Below, in pieces: positions 23,425 to 32,610 of a DNA stretch of 51,350 nucleotides (positions are counted from its first letter, which is position 1; the number at the start of each line of letters is the position of its first letter). This DNA comes from a virus. The stretch covers positions 1 through 51,350 of IMG/VR virus record IMGVR_UViG_3300031974_003900; one strand, given 5' to 3'. The position numbers and the translations under genes are program-made. The notes under the pieces were generated by a model that ran no database searches, was not told where the DNA came from, and saw nothing but the letters and a program-made list of their open reading frames with translations.

Positions 23425-23937
23425 TTACCTTTGCAAAACTTTTAAATAATTAGTAATATTTAATTTCCAAATATTTTGTTTTATACCCATTACATTATCT
23501 AAACCTTCGTGCGAAACTAGATTATTTTTTTCTAAAATATAATATAATTTATTTAATTTTAGCATTTTGCCGCTTGCATCGTTATCAACATTAGTTGTAA
23601 TAAAAATATTTTTATTTTTATACAAGTCTATTACTAAAGGTAAATGATATTTAAACATCCAACAATTCATATGATTCTTACTTAGCCCACCTGGTATACT
23701 ATATAGTTGTGCGCCTCTAAACAATGCTCTAACACCGTTCCTCCAAGGATGAACTCCGCTTATTCCAACTATTCTGTTTTTGTCGTAAGTAACAAACCAT
23801 TTACCTCCTAATCCTAAACACCAAGTAAATTTCATTGCTTGCAAGGAATTATTATTATAATACCCTAAGGCATCACAACTTTGCATAAAATCTTGTAAAT
23901 CATTGCTATTTTGTTTTAGGATTTGGGTTTGGCTCAT
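23425..23937 (-). CDS. GNAT-like acyltransferase, partner of AMP ligase copy 1
   Basis: A 170-residue protein with an N-terminal ALGYYNNNSLQAM segment and a beta-strand pair (WFVTYDKNRIVGISGVHPW) typical of GNAT folds. The second GNAT at 45650 has a GYYNNSSKEML block and an LLYYNDKIVGNSVVH pair at matching positions, so they are paralogs, each next to a ligase of the same family. Acyl transfer from an activated acyl (CoA or AMP) to an amine or hydroxyl is the expected reaction; the donor and acceptor are unknown. It overlaps the P450 gene by four bases. Confidence 0.65.
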   Translation of the reverse strand: MSQTQILKQNSNDLQDFMQSCDALGYYNNNSLQAMKFTWCLGLGGKWFVTYDKNRIVGISGVHPWRNGVRALFRGAQLYSIPGGLSKNHMNCWMFKYHLPLVIDLYKNKNIFITTNVDNDASGKMLKLNKLYYILEKNNLVSHEGLDNVMGIKQNIWKLNITNYLKVLQR

Positions 23938-25181
23938 GAAAATCTCATTTCCAAATTTTTATATACTGTTGTACTACCAAACATAGATGGTAATAATTCT
24001 GGTTCTTGCATAATCTCAAAGTTATCAAATCTGTCTAATAACTTATTAGTAATTATTTCTAAATAATGTTTAACTAAAAAATCTCCTGTGCAATGATGCG
24101 GACCGTATGCAAGAGTAACAGGACTTGGTTCGTCATTTCTTTCTAATTTAAATTTTAAAGGTTCACTATAATATTTAGGATCACGATTAGCAGCATAGGT
24201 ATAGAGCATTATTCTTCCTCCCATGTCAAATTTATGTCCATAAAAATTTACATCTTCGGTTACATCGCGAATGCCGCCTTTGAGAGGAGCTAAACGAAGA
24301 CTCTCTCTAGCAAATGCTGTAACAAGAGATCTGTCTTGTTTTATTCTATGCACGATATCTGGATATTTACATAAATTCATAACTAGATTTTGGTACAGAC
24401 TTAAAGAAAAAGTAGGAATAACTGTAGTCCATAACGATTGTATAAACATGTATGACATCATACGAGGATTATCATTATATTCCCATTGCTTGTCGTTTAA
24501 AGTGCGGGTCATATTCATCATAGTATCTGCATTAGGTTCGTGGTTATGGTAATAATCGATGGCTTCCCAAACTATCTTTGCAAACATATGATAAAATTCA
24601 GTAGTTTCGGCTACTGGCTTGTCATAATCCCAATCAGGATTAAAACTAGAAAAAATATTACCAGGACGCATCCATTCATGATATCCATCTTTAACATGGT
24701 GATCGGTTACGTCTAGCTTATTCCAAGGAAATTCGATGCTTTCAATTGTAGTATCAGTTACAAATCTTCCAATAATTTCATATGAATTAAAAGTTTTATT
24801 TTTTTCTATTTTATCTAAATTATTTGTTAAATTATTTGTAAATATTTTTGTAAAATCAGATGCTCGACGTTTAATCCAATCAAGACTATGTTTTTTTGCT
24901 AAATGGTGATGTGGACCTTCTCTAATTGCTAGTGCATAACCTGCTCTCCATATACCGCCTAAAGGTGTAGGATCAAATGGAACAGGTGTAGTTTTTGCTA
25001 AACTAAAAACTTCATTCATTTTTGATGCTTCTTTTAGTTTATCCATACTGAATATTATCCAATGCTTGTATATTGGATGCCAAAAAAATCCTCTAGGTTC
25101 ATTTTCAAAACAAAACTCAGCATGTTCATCCATTTTATATAAAAATGCCGGATTTACAATTTCAAAATCAATTTTCCTCAT
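23934..25181 (-). CDS. Cytochrome P450
   Basis: P450s use a heme-thiolate to hydroxylate or otherwise oxidise substrates. The 415-residue protein has full length. The ExxR motif is in ARESLRLAP (E293-R296), a PERF-like stretch with KLERND follows, and the heme ligand is C364 in AYGPHHCTG, which keeps G-x-H-x-C-x-G but has leucine and alanine where the classic motif has F and G. The I-helix region contains SLWTTVIPT. No N-terminal membrane anchor is seen, so it looks like a soluble bacterial-type enzyme. It would need electrons from host ferredoxin, since no reductase is in the window. Confidence 0.92.
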   Translation of the reverse strand: MRKIDFEIVNPAFLYKMDEHAEFCFENEPRGFFWHPIYKHWIIFSMDKLKEASKMNEVFSLAKTTPVPFDPTPLGGIWRAGYALAIREGPHHHLAKKHSLDWIKRRASDFTKIFTNNLTNNLDKIEKNKTFNSYEIIGRFVTDTTIESIEFPWNKLDVTDHHVKDGYHEWMRPGNIFSSFNPDWDYDKPVAETTEFYHMFAKIVWEAIDYYHNHEPNADTMMNMTRTLNDKQWEYNDNPRMMSYMFIQSLWTTVIPTFSLSLYQNLVMNLCKYPDIVHRIKQDRSLVTAFARESLRLAPLKGGIRDVTEDVNFYGHKFDMGGRIMLYTYAANRDPKYYSEPLKFKLERNDEPSPVTLAYGPHHCTGDFLVKHYLEIITNKLLDRFDNFEIMQEPELLPSMFGSTTVYKNLEMRFS

Positions 25182-26292
25182 TGCATTTCCTTTTAGGAAT
25201 TTTGCTATCGGCGCTACTTACACAACTATCTGTTATACAAGGCATTGGTTTATCAAAAAGTTTAAATCCTGTTTCAATATTGCCTAATGGAACATCATGA
25301 CAACTGTAGCTGCGTTTTACACTTCCATCAGGTTCACGTATAATAATGCCTTGATAGCCAGCATTACAACTCCAGCCTTTAAACTTATTAAAATTAAACG
25401 CATTAAAACGTTCTGCTTGATCCATGTACCATGCTTTACCTTCTTTGTCTCTAAACTCTACTTGGAAGTGCCAGGGAACACTTGCATCAGGCTTGTGCAT
25501 TGCATCTACAGGTATCTCAAATTTAGGCTTAGGACGTTCTGCCCATACACGTTTACTTTCTGTATATGCACGTTGTGGCATACCGTTCCATAAACGTTTC
25601 AAGTCTTCTTCTTTGTATCCTTCAACGATTCTCGACGCCGTAGGGTCGGACTGCGGTTTAAGGGTGACATTGATACCTTGCTCATGAAAGAACAAAGCGT
25701 TTTCCCAATCACGTTCAAACCAGTCTGGCACCATAACCATATTGATCGTAACTTGTACATCATGCTCCTGACACAGTATCAACTTGTCTGCAAAGTCTTG
25801 CATTTTTTCTACAGTATTTAAGTGTTCTGTGTGTAGGCTTGCTGTAATACTTGCTCTATGGAAAGGTTTTACACGTTCTACATAGTCTTTAAACCAACTC
25901 ATTGGTCGACTACAGTTTGATGTCATGTGTACACTAGTATAGTTGGTGTTGTCTACGTCATCAGCCAGATGCTGTAGAATATCCAAGTAGCCAGGATGGA
26001 AAGTAGGCTCCCCGCCACTAAGACTAAAATGATAACTATTAAATCCGTTTTCACGTGCCTGTCTCTTTATTTCATCTATGGTCCGTAAGCATAGTTCTGT
26101 AGGACGGTGGTCTTTACGGTCACTGCGGGCGTAAGGCCAACAATAACTACAACGATAGTTACAGAATCGTCCAAGGAGCCAACTGACTGTGAATATGTCG
26201 CGGTAGAGTAGAGTACGCTGCCCAACACTGACAATATCATCAAAGGGTATTTTTGTAAAGTCATAATTTGACCATTTTAAATCTTCAGTCAT
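25168..26292 (-). CDS. Radical SAM protein with C-terminal cysteine (SPASM-like) region
   Basis: A 374-residue protein. The cluster motif is C44-x3-C48-x2-C51 (GRFCNYRCSYCWP), followed by LSGGEPTFHP. The C-terminus has GWSCNAG, SYSCHD and PCITDSC cysteines that could hold auxiliary clusters. Together with the protein at 30158 it belongs to the group with the cluster near residue 25-50 and a GGEPT motif. It has its own promoter (26298-26326), with the predicted start site at the first base of the gene. The 14-base overlap with the P450 gene argues for co-translation, so the two enzymes may act on one substrate. Confidence 0.87.
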   Translation of the reverse strand: MTEDLKWSNYDFTKIPFDDIVSVGQRTLLYRDIFTVSWLLGRFCNYRCSYCWPYARSDRKDHRPTELCLRTIDEIKRQARENGFNSYHFSLSGGEPTFHPGYLDILQHLADDVDNTNYTSVHMTSNCSRPMSWFKDYVERVKPFHRASITASLHTEHLNTVEKMQDFADKLILCQEHDVQVTINMVMVPDWFERDWENALFFHEQGINVTLKPQSDPTASRIVEGYKEEDLKRLWNGMPQRAYTESKRVWAERPKPKFEIPVDAMHKPDASVPWHFQVEFRDKEGKAWYMDQAERFNAFNFNKFKGWSCNAGYQGIIIREPDGSVKRSYSCHDVPLGNIETGFKLFDKPMPCITDSCVSSADSKIPKRKCNEEN

Positions 26293-26297
26293 GTTTA

Positions 26298-26326
26298 ATT
26301 ATACTTTATCTTTCTTTTTTTGTCAA
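26298..26326 (-). promoter_or_regulatory. Sigma70-like promoter on the minus strand
   Basis: On the minus strand TTGACA (26326-26321), 17-base spacer, TATAAT (26303-26298), exact consensus. The predicted start is at 26291-26292, the A of the gene's ATG, implying a leaderless transcript. Confidence 0.8.
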
Positions 26327-27079
26327 TAAGTTGTCTAGTTTACCATAAAAGTAATTTTCAATTAGAGTTTCCCATACCATAGGAGATGCGTGAAAGCCGT
26401 CAACATAAAGTTTCTTATTTTTATATATAGAATCATCATTATAATTATACAATCTCCTTATCCTATTATCCAACACATAGTGGGTTATAAGTTCAACGTC
26501 ATGCATTTTAAATTCATCTTTTACACGTTTGTCTTTTATGAGATAGTTATCAAAACTAAACCATAAAACTTTATGATTTTTACTTTTTATAAAGGCGTTT
26601 AACGCTACTATTTTTGAAATAAGATCTTCTTGTTCTAGTGTTCTAATACTATTTACTTTTAATTTCATTAAAGATTTTTCAATCACCCTGTCCCAAGTAG
26701 TCATTCCTGCATCTAATTTTGATATGTTGTAATATTCTATGAAACAATTAAACAAACGATAGTCCCAAAATTTAGGAAAATTATCAACCATACTCCACGA
26801 CTTATATTTTATATCTTTTTTACGTTTGTATTCTTGGTAACGTCCTAATTTTGGTATTTCTGCTAGAATTAAAATATTTTCATTTTGATGCTTGTTTATA
26901 ATGCCATGTATCCTTGAAAAGTAACTTTCTATTCCTAGTGCAACTACACCATAGTTGTATGATTCAACTTCATATCTTTCTGCAACTAATTCACAAAATG
27001 GATTAAATTCAGGCACTGTATGACTTGTACCATGCAGCACTAATGTTTTAAAATTTTCCAAATGCCCAATATCTTTCAT
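26306..27079 (-). CDS. SGNH-hydrolase-like protein
   Basis: A 257-residue protein of the SGNH esterase/acetyltransferase type. The N-terminal block I motif is LVLHGTSHT (S19), and the D-x-x-H pair is in VDGFHASP (D227, H230). SGNH proteins hydrolyse or transfer acyl groups. It overlaps the PP-loop gene by 32 bases; a start at GTG or TTG codons 6-14 would cut this overlap and still keep the GTS motif. Two more SGNH genes follow upstream at 27709 and 28440. Confidence 0.7.
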   Translation of the reverse strand: MKDIGHLENFKTLVLHGTSHTVPEFNPFCELVAERYEVESYNYGVVALGIESYFSRIHGIINKHQNENILILAEIPKLGRYQEYKRKKDIKYKSWSMVDNFPKFWDYRLFNCFIEYYNISKLDAGMTTWDRVIEKSLMKLKVNSIRTLEQEDLISKIVALNAFIKSKNHKVLWFSFDNYLIKDKRVKDEFKMHDVELITHYVLDNRIRRLYNYNDDSIYKNKKLYVDGFHASPMVWETLIENYFYGKLDNLLTKKER

Positions 27080-27716
27080 GACACCACCAACAATCGCCGC
27101 ATACTGTAGAATAGTTATTTGTTACATTTGCTAATCCTTCACAACTGCGTGTAAGAGGCAATAGAGTATCTACTAGGCTATGTTGTTTATATATTTCAGC
27201 CAATTGATCCTTAGTCATTTGTCCCCAGGGTCTGTACTGAGGAGGAATTTTTTTACTATCATGCACCATTTCACTAAAAATTTCAAATCCATCTTGACGT
27301 TTTTTTACAGGACATGTTTCTACAATATCAATAGTTTTACCGTTCAGTTCTATTGTAGCATCTTTACTAGGCGCCATACTTGTTGCATTCATTTGTAAAT
27401 CAATATTATGAAGTTTATATATTTCGAGTTGTGCTTCTGTAAAATACTCCGGCTCAGGCAAATCATAGTAGTAAATATGATGCTTTCTTATTAAAGATGT
27501 TTTGAAGTATCCAACAATAAATCTAATTACACCCTGTGCAACCTGGGGGTTCCAATTATCTTTACGTGCATGTCCTAATGTTAGCACATGTACATTTTTA
27601 TCTTTAATATTGTTTTCTTCGAGTGTTCGTATCAGTTCAAATAACATAATAGAACTATCAGCGCCGCCGCTGCAATTAACTAAAATATTATTGTAATCTT
27701 TTACAATATCAAACAT
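27048..27716 (-). CDS. PP-loop ATPase with a QueC-like zinc knuckle, copy 1
   Basis: PP-loop enzymes adenylate a carbonyl or carboxylate. The 222-residue protein has NCSGGADSS (16-22) and a C-terminal zinc knuckle: C192 in TRSCEG, then C206-x2-C209-x2-C212 (CGDCWWC). This is the QueC pattern with a longer gap between the first and second cysteine. QueC makes 7-cyano-7-deazaguanine; three paralogs are unlikely all to be QueC, so an amide or nitrile-forming role on another substrate is inferred. It sits between two SGNH genes, separated from the other two PP-loop genes at 34286 and 36434. Confidence 0.85.
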   Translation of the reverse strand: MFDIVKDYNNILVNCSGGADSSIMLFELIRTLEENNIKDKNVHVLTLGHARKDNWNPQVAQGVIRFIVGYFKTSLIRKHHIYYYDLPEPEYFTEAQLEIYKLHNIDLQMNATSMAPSKDATIELNGKTIDIVETCPVKKRQDGFEIFSEMVHDSKKIPPQYRPWGQMTKDQLAEIYKQHSLVDTLLPLTRSCEGLANVTNNYSTVCGDCWWCHERYWAFGKF

Positions 27717-28443
27717 TTATTTCTCCTAATCTTAGTTTAATTGTTGGAATAATGTATTCCTTTAACACTTTTTCTTGCCAATATAAATTCATATGTACAC
27801 CATCATTTGTCCAAGATTTTACCCTTCTAGGATCGTAATGCTTTTGAAGTTTGATAAAATGGTATACACTTTTTATATCAGGATGATCACTTGGCAAATG
27901 TGTTCCATTATGAACAGTCCAACATATATCAATAACATTGGCCATTTGACATATTTTTCTAGCATAGTGTAAATCAATACAAGCAATTGTACCTGCTGCC
28001 ATATCATCGTGGAGAAGTTGATTAACATCGCTCCATATTTTAAATTTATGTTTTGGTATATAATCTACATTTTTATAGTCAACAGTAGTTGAATAAAGTG
28101 TTCCATCATACCATAGAGGACTATAAGATGTCATATAATCTTTTTTCAAGCGTTCAAAATTTACATTTGGTTTAGACGGTGTAGGCCAATAAGGACCATT
28201 GTATATATAACGTGTCCCTCTGTTGGTAATTCCTTCAATTAAAACTGCATCTACTTGGTAATCTTCAACTAAATGCATAATACGATTAGCATACAATTCA
28301 CTTCCTCGTCCAGACATTGCTTTACATATAAATTCGTGTTCTGGCATCATTTCATTTAATTGTTCATAAAGTCTAGGTGTCAACTTTGCACCTTTTCCAT
28401 TATATCCATAACTATGACTGCTACCAACTATTCCAATTTTCAT
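27709..28443 (-). CDS. SGNH-hydrolase-like protein
   Basis: A 244-residue protein with N-terminal IGIVGSSHSYG (S8) and C-terminal NDGVHMN (D214, H217), matching the nucleophile and D-x-x-H of the family. It lacks a signal peptide. The middle is tyrosine/aspartate-rich and unlike common esterases. It overlaps both neighbours by four to eight bases. Its relation to the proteins at 26306 and 28440 is by motif only; they share little else. Confidence 0.7.
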   Translation of the reverse strand: MKIGIVGSSHSYGYNGKGAKLTPRLYEQLNEMMPEHEFICKAMSGRGSELYANRIMHLVEDYQVDAVLIEGITNRGTRYIYNGPYWPTPSKPNVNFERLKKDYMTSYSPLWYDGTLYSTTVDYKNVDYIPKHKFKIWSDVNQLLHDDMAAGTIACIDLHYARKICQMANVIDICWTVHNGTHLPSDHPDIKSVYHFIKLQKHYDPRRVKSWTNDGVHMNLYWQEKVLKEYIIPTIKLRLGEINV

Positions 28444-29129
28444 TCTTTATATTTCTCTTTTAACATGTCATAAACTTTTTCGGCTAATGCTTCATTACCT
28501 TCAGGTGTAAAATGATAACCTTTATCTAAAACATATTTGTCTTTAAACTGTATTGTATCCTCTATACACGGATTATCTAAATGTATGTCTCTTTCAAACC
28601 AAGAAAATGTTACATGTCTTCCTTTGAAGTTATTTAATACTGCATCTCCTGCTAATAAAAAAGCCTTGTCTTGTTCGTAAAAAATGTCTGGATGAATATA
28701 TTTAAAAAACATCTTGTGAATTTTTTCACTAGTGCTGCTGTTATATAATCTACCTTTGCCTATTGTTGACAAAGTAAAAATTTGACAATCTTTTTTAAAA
28801 GTGTTTCTGTTTATCAAGTAATAGTTTTCACCTGGTTTTTTTGTAGCATGCCTTACCAAGGCTTTATTTTCTAATTTTTTTTCCATGTTGTATGCAAAAA
28901 ATCTATTCTGTGTTGTAATTTGTCTTACTACTATGTCTGGTTTATAATAACTAATTGCCTGATCCATAAATCTATAAGTTAGATAATTACTACCGCCACC
29001 AATGCCTAAGTTGTATACAGTAGCATCTGGAAAATATTGTAATAATTTATAAGGGTAGGTGTCTTTAAAAGACATAATACCATCTACCCAACCATCTGTA
29101 TAACTACAACCTACACAAACTATTTTCAT
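28440..29129 (-). CDS. SGNH-hydrolase-like protein
   Basis: A 229-residue protein. GCSYTDG (S9) at the N-terminus, an IGGGSNYL block II-type glycine at about 43, an arginine/glutamine where block III usually has asparagine (RQITTQNR), and a C-terminal DKGYHFTPEG with D202 and H206. The separation D-x3-H is one residue longer than usual. Third of three neighbouring SGNH proteins, consistent with sequential acylation or deacylation steps on a glycan or small molecule. Confidence 0.72.
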   Translation of the reverse strand: MKIVCVGCSYTDGWVDGIMSFKDTYPYKLLQYFPDATVYNLGIGGGSNYLTYRFMDQAISYYKPDIVVRQITTQNRFFAYNMEKKLENKALVRHATKKPGENYYLINRNTFKKDCQIFTLSTIGKGRLYNSSTSEKIHKMFFKYIHPDIFYEQDKAFLLAGDAVLNNFKGRHVTFSWFERDIHLDNPCIEDTIQFKDKYVLDKGYHFTPEGNEALAEKVYDMLKEKYKE

Positions 29130-30161
29130 TTATATACCACACTTTTCTGTACATAAAGGCAATAATCTATTTGAAAAGTTATCTTCTAAATCTTCTTCAT
29201 AAAATTTATGATTTAATATTTCAAAAATATTATAATAATTCAAATTGTTAAAATTACTACCGTATTCACTTATTCTTTCATCAAGCCAGACAAAACGTCT
29301 CCGGTCATTTGCCCTACCAGTATGCATACTAAAATAACAACAAGGCCATACTTCTCCCATTTGATTTATTTGAATTCTGGCATCTTTCATCCACGGGCAA
29401 ACAGGTTTAGAAACTTCTGTACTGTTGCTAGTCTTTTTATCATTATTTTTTATTTCATCTTCGGCCCATTCAACATCTTTACGTAGATTATCTACAGTTT
29501 GTTTATTAGGAGACGTAATTAGTCCAGCAGGCATTCCTTTGTATTCAACAACAGGTATACTGTTATCAAAACTTCTATTTAAACTAAATGCAATAAAACC
29601 CATTTCTTTTGCTAGATTACTTGCTTCCTGTAACTGATGTAAGTTATGGTCAAATACAATCATACGCCATCTAGCAGGACCTCCTGCATCTATATATGCT
29701 TTAGCATTTTTCATAATATCGCCAAAATCTACACCTCGTCTATATATGTGATTTGTATCTTCTAATCCGTCAATACTAAATGTAACCACACTTCCCGGAA
29801 ATTTCTTTACAATGTTTGCTAAAGAAATCCAAAAGTCTTTAGATCTTGCTCCGCCATTAGTGTGTATATTTAATCTAACATTTTGATTTGGTTTATCATA
29901 TAATAATTCTAACATTTCAATAAATTTTGGATGACTTGATATGTCTCCAAAATTGCCGTTGAAACTAATTTTTTCTAATTTAGTTTTATCAGCAAAATCA
30001 CAAACTTGCTGCCAAACGTCCCAATCTATATGTTGCAATTTTACTAAAGGATTGACTGCACCGCCTTTAATGTTTCTTACACACGCACCACAAAAACTAT
30101 TACAATAACTTGTAACATCTATTTGTATTTCAAAAACATTAAAAGGATCTATTACATTCAT
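29130..30161 (-). CDS. Radical SAM protein with a GNxGD motif (group B) and C-terminal cysteines
   Basis: A 343-residue protein. The cluster is C20-x3-C24-x2-C27 (SYCNSFCGACVR). The expected GGEP is replaced by NGNFGD, shared as G-x-x-G-D with the proteins at 38715 and 39782, which also share the HTNGG and DTNHIYR blocks. The C-terminal half has CPW, WPCCYFS and CTEKC motifs that could hold SPASM-type clusters. It abuts the SGNH gene and overlaps the next gene by four bases. Function unknown; the altered motif still allows SAM binding in principle. Confidence 0.85.
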   Translation of the reverse strand: MNVIDPFNVFEIQIDVTSYCNSFCGACVRNIKGGAVNPLVKLQHIDWDVWQQVCDFADKTKLEKISFNGNFGDISSHPKFIEMLELLYDKPNQNVRLNIHTNGGARSKDFWISLANIVKKFPGSVVTFSIDGLEDTNHIYRRGVDFGDIMKNAKAYIDAGGPARWRMIVFDHNLHQLQEASNLAKEMGFIAFSLNRSFDNSIPVVEYKGMPAGLITSPNKQTVDNLRKDVEWAEDEIKNNDKKTSNSTEVSKPVCPWMKDARIQINQMGEVWPCCYFSMHTGRANDRRRFVWLDERISEYGSNFNNLNYYNIFEILNHKFYEEDLEDNFSNRLLPLCTEKCGI

Positions 30162-31297
30162 TCCTCTAGATGACCTTCCATCACTTTATTATAATTGTCT
30201 ATGTATTTGCTTTTAGGCGCACACAGTCCGCATCCACATGTGTGCTTTGGACAAATAATTGTAGGTAATGTATTTGTATTGAGTTTGTGTTTTAGGTCTG
30301 CTAATATTTTATCACCTTCACTAATTTTACCAATTGGACCTCGTGTTTGATCAAAGCGGGCTTGACAAGTTTGATGATGGAAAACACTATCAGTTTGTTG
30401 TTCTAAATGTAAAAAGAAATAATTTACACTACAATGCCAACCTTTAAATTCTCTTAAATCAACAAATGTGCTTTTTCTACTTTCGCCGTTCAAACTCAAA
30501 CACATTTCTCGACTACCGCAACACGGTCTACCGATTGTCATACCTAGTTTTTTCTTTTCACTAGTCTTTTCTCCAGCATTGCTAAGTTGTGCTGCTTCTT
30601 CTTGTGTCTCGTTTAATTCTGCATTTTTATATGTCCAGTAATTTTTCATGTAATCTAATTGTTCATCAGTATACATATGTGCAAAATTACTTTTACTGTC
30701 AGGCTCTTCTCCAATAATTCTTGGTACATATTTTACGCCTAAATTGTGTAGATAATCACATAAATCTTTACATTCGTCAAAGTAAGCAGCATGAAACATA
30801 ACATTACAACTAATACTATAATCAGCATCATGAAACTGTTTTATTCTATCACGCACTTGTTGTTTAAGTTTGTTATCACTTTCTGCGTGATAGCTAACTG
30901 TAATGTGTCCCAAATTTTCCATTACTGCATCAGCCATTTTTGCGCTCATTGCACCATTACTTGTAAGTGCAAAACCACAAGCCCATTTATCTTGATACTT
31001 AGCTTCGTATTCTTCTTTTAAATATTTTACAAAAGGAATAAAGTTTGGATTTACTGTTGGTTCTCCACCAGTAAAACTTATGCTAGTATGCTTGTAACTT
31101 CTTTTCTCCATATAAACATCAATATATTCAAAAAGAAAATCAACTGCACTTTTAAGTTCGTCTAGACTTGCATGAGGACTAAAATTATCATGTCTATGTG
31201 CTGGGCAATAACTACAATCATAATTACAACGTCTGCCTAAATCCCAAGTAACTTGAAATACTTTACCTGTAAGTAGGTCAACTGTATCAAAACTCAT
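30158..31297 (-). CDS. Radical SAM protein with SPASM-like C-terminus
   Basis: A 379-residue protein. The cluster is C24-x3-C28-x2-C31 (GRRCNYDCSYCPAHRHD), with FTGGEPTVNP and a lysine/glutamate-rich linker at about 230-250. Many later cysteines follow: CCGSREMC, GWHCS, HQTCQ, CPKHTCGCGLC. It resembles the protein at 25168 in the cluster and the GGEPT motif. Its start overlaps the next gene by one base. It may work with the N-twitch protein that precedes it in the operon. Confidence 0.87.
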   Translation of the reverse strand: MSFDTVDLLTGKVFQVTWDLGRRCNYDCSYCPAHRHDNFSPHASLDELKSAVDFLFEYIDVYMEKRSYKHTSISFTGGEPTVNPNFIPFVKYLKEEYEAKYQDKWACGFALTSNGAMSAKMADAVMENLGHITVSYHAESDNKLKQQVRDRIKQFHDADYSISCNVMFHAAYFDECKDLCDYLHNLGVKYVPRIIGEEPDSKSNFAHMYTDEQLDYMKNYWTYKNAELNETQEEAAQLSNAGEKTSEKKKLGMTIGRPCCGSREMCLSLNGESRKSTFVDLREFKGWHCSVNYFFLHLEQQTDSVFHHQTCQARFDQTRGPIGKISEGDKILADLKHKLNTNTLPTIICPKHTCGCGLCAPKSKYIDNYNKVMEGHLEE

Positions 31298-32610
31298 TAT
31301 ATATAATCCTTAAATATCGGTTCTACGTCTAACAAACTTTCTGCTCTAATTTTGTCTAATGTAGCAGTATAATTTTTAAAATAATCCCAATGCTCTTTAT
31401 AGTAACTTTCACTAGTCATATAACTTACTACACTGTTTCTTATACCCTTTGCCTTTGTTTTTGTATTATCTGGTAAATCTGTATCTTCTATCCAGTCTAC
31501 AAAATTATCAAAATTTGTTTCAATGTGTTTTTTTAAATCATCTGGCAACACTCTGATATTTAAGTGTTTAGGATGATGTGCCATATGGAATGTGATTATA
31601 GGTTTTCCTTTAAAGCAATTTAATTTTTTAAAACCACTCTCTGTAAGTTTCCATTTCATAAAATCAATCATATGGTTTACGTTATATGCTGTAACTGTAA
31701 AGGCAAGCCATCCCATTATGTTAGGCGGCGATCCGTCTAATGTATATAGATTTTTTAAAAGTTTATTCCATTTTGCTGGATTTCTTTGGTATTCTAAAAC
31801 TTTGCCATATCCATCTATACTTGCACCAACTCGGACTTGTTTAAAGTTTTTCCACAAATCGATTACTCTAGGTGGCAATGTACTCATGTTTGTGTTATAT
31901 TCAACAATAATATTTTTTGCGCTATCAGTATCAATGCAATGTTGTAAAAAATCATAGTGTCTATCTATTAGCATCGGTTCGCCACCTGCAAAATAAACAT
32001 GTTCAATGTTTTGCACATTACTATACAATTGTTTCCAAAAACTGTCATTATGTACCCAGTTATATGCATCAGATACAAGTTTGTTTCCTTTACGATATAT
32101 CTGCACTTCACCGCTAGTTTCTTTGTAAGTAGTTTTACCTGTAAGTTTTTCCCAATCTTCATACCACGTATCACTGTCAGTTGGACCGCACATTCTACAT
32201 TTTAAATTACAAAAATTACCAAATCGCAAATCGTAATATTGTACAGGATTTTTTTCGGTATCAATTTCGCCTAAATTGTTGGTAATTTTTTGTGCTTTTT
32301 GTAAGGTAAAATTTGGCCAGTTTTTTTCTTCATATAGACGTCTGCTGCTTAGTCCATTTTCTTCTTCATTACGACAACGACCGCACTCTTCACTCCACTT
32401 ACCCGATAACATATTTAATCTTACATTTTTCATTAAATCTGCATTACGTGCTTCGTTTAAATTATCAACACCAACATTATATGCAGTGCCATCTGACTTT
32501 CTAATTACACCTTGATTTTTTGTAATGTTTGCTTGACAGCATACACGGATATCTCCATTAGATCTAGCTGCTTGGAATATCCACGGTATAGGGCAAAATG
32601 TATCAGACAT
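31297..32610 (-). CDS. Radical SAM protein with N-terminal twitch cysteine domain
   Basis: A 437-residue protein. The N-terminal segment carries C6, C24, C25, C76 and C79 (FCPIPW, VCCQA, CGRC) as in a family I recall as twitch-domain radical SAM proteins. The core cluster follows late, at about C134, C138 and C141 (NFCNLKCRMCGP), and the FAGGEPML motif after it. This reversed order (auxiliary-cluster domain first) is shared with 32610, 35109, 37272 and 46276. ATG 32610 overlaps the preceding stop in TGATG; a TTG three bases earlier is less likely. Confidence 0.88.
   Translation of the reverse strand: MSDTFCPIPWIFQAARSNGDIRVCCQANITKNQGVIRKSDGTAYNVGVDNLNEARNADLMKNVRLNMLSGKWSEECGRCRNEEENGLSSRRLYEEKNWPNFTLQKAQKITNNLGEIDTEKNPVQYYDLRFGNFCNLKCRMCGPTDSDTWYEDWEKLTGKTTYKETSGEVQIYRKGNKLVSDAYNWVHNDSFWKQLYSNVQNIEHVYFAGGEPMLIDRHYDFLQHCIDTDSAKNIIVEYNTNMSTLPPRVIDLWKNFKQVRVGASIDGYGKVLEYQRNPAKWNKLLKNLYTLDGSPPNIMGWLAFTVTAYNVNHMIDFMKWKLTESGFKKLNCFKGKPIITFHMAHHPKHLNIRVLPDDLKKHIETNFDNFVDWIEDTDLPDNTKTKAKGIRNSVVSYMTSESYYKEHWDYFKNYTATLDKIRAESLLDVEPIFKDYI

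Noticed and set aside
27048-27716. Assigning queC to the PP-loop gene
   Set aside because: Three paralogs share the knuckle, the spacing differs from QueC, and the neighbours are unrelated to deazaguanine synthesis.
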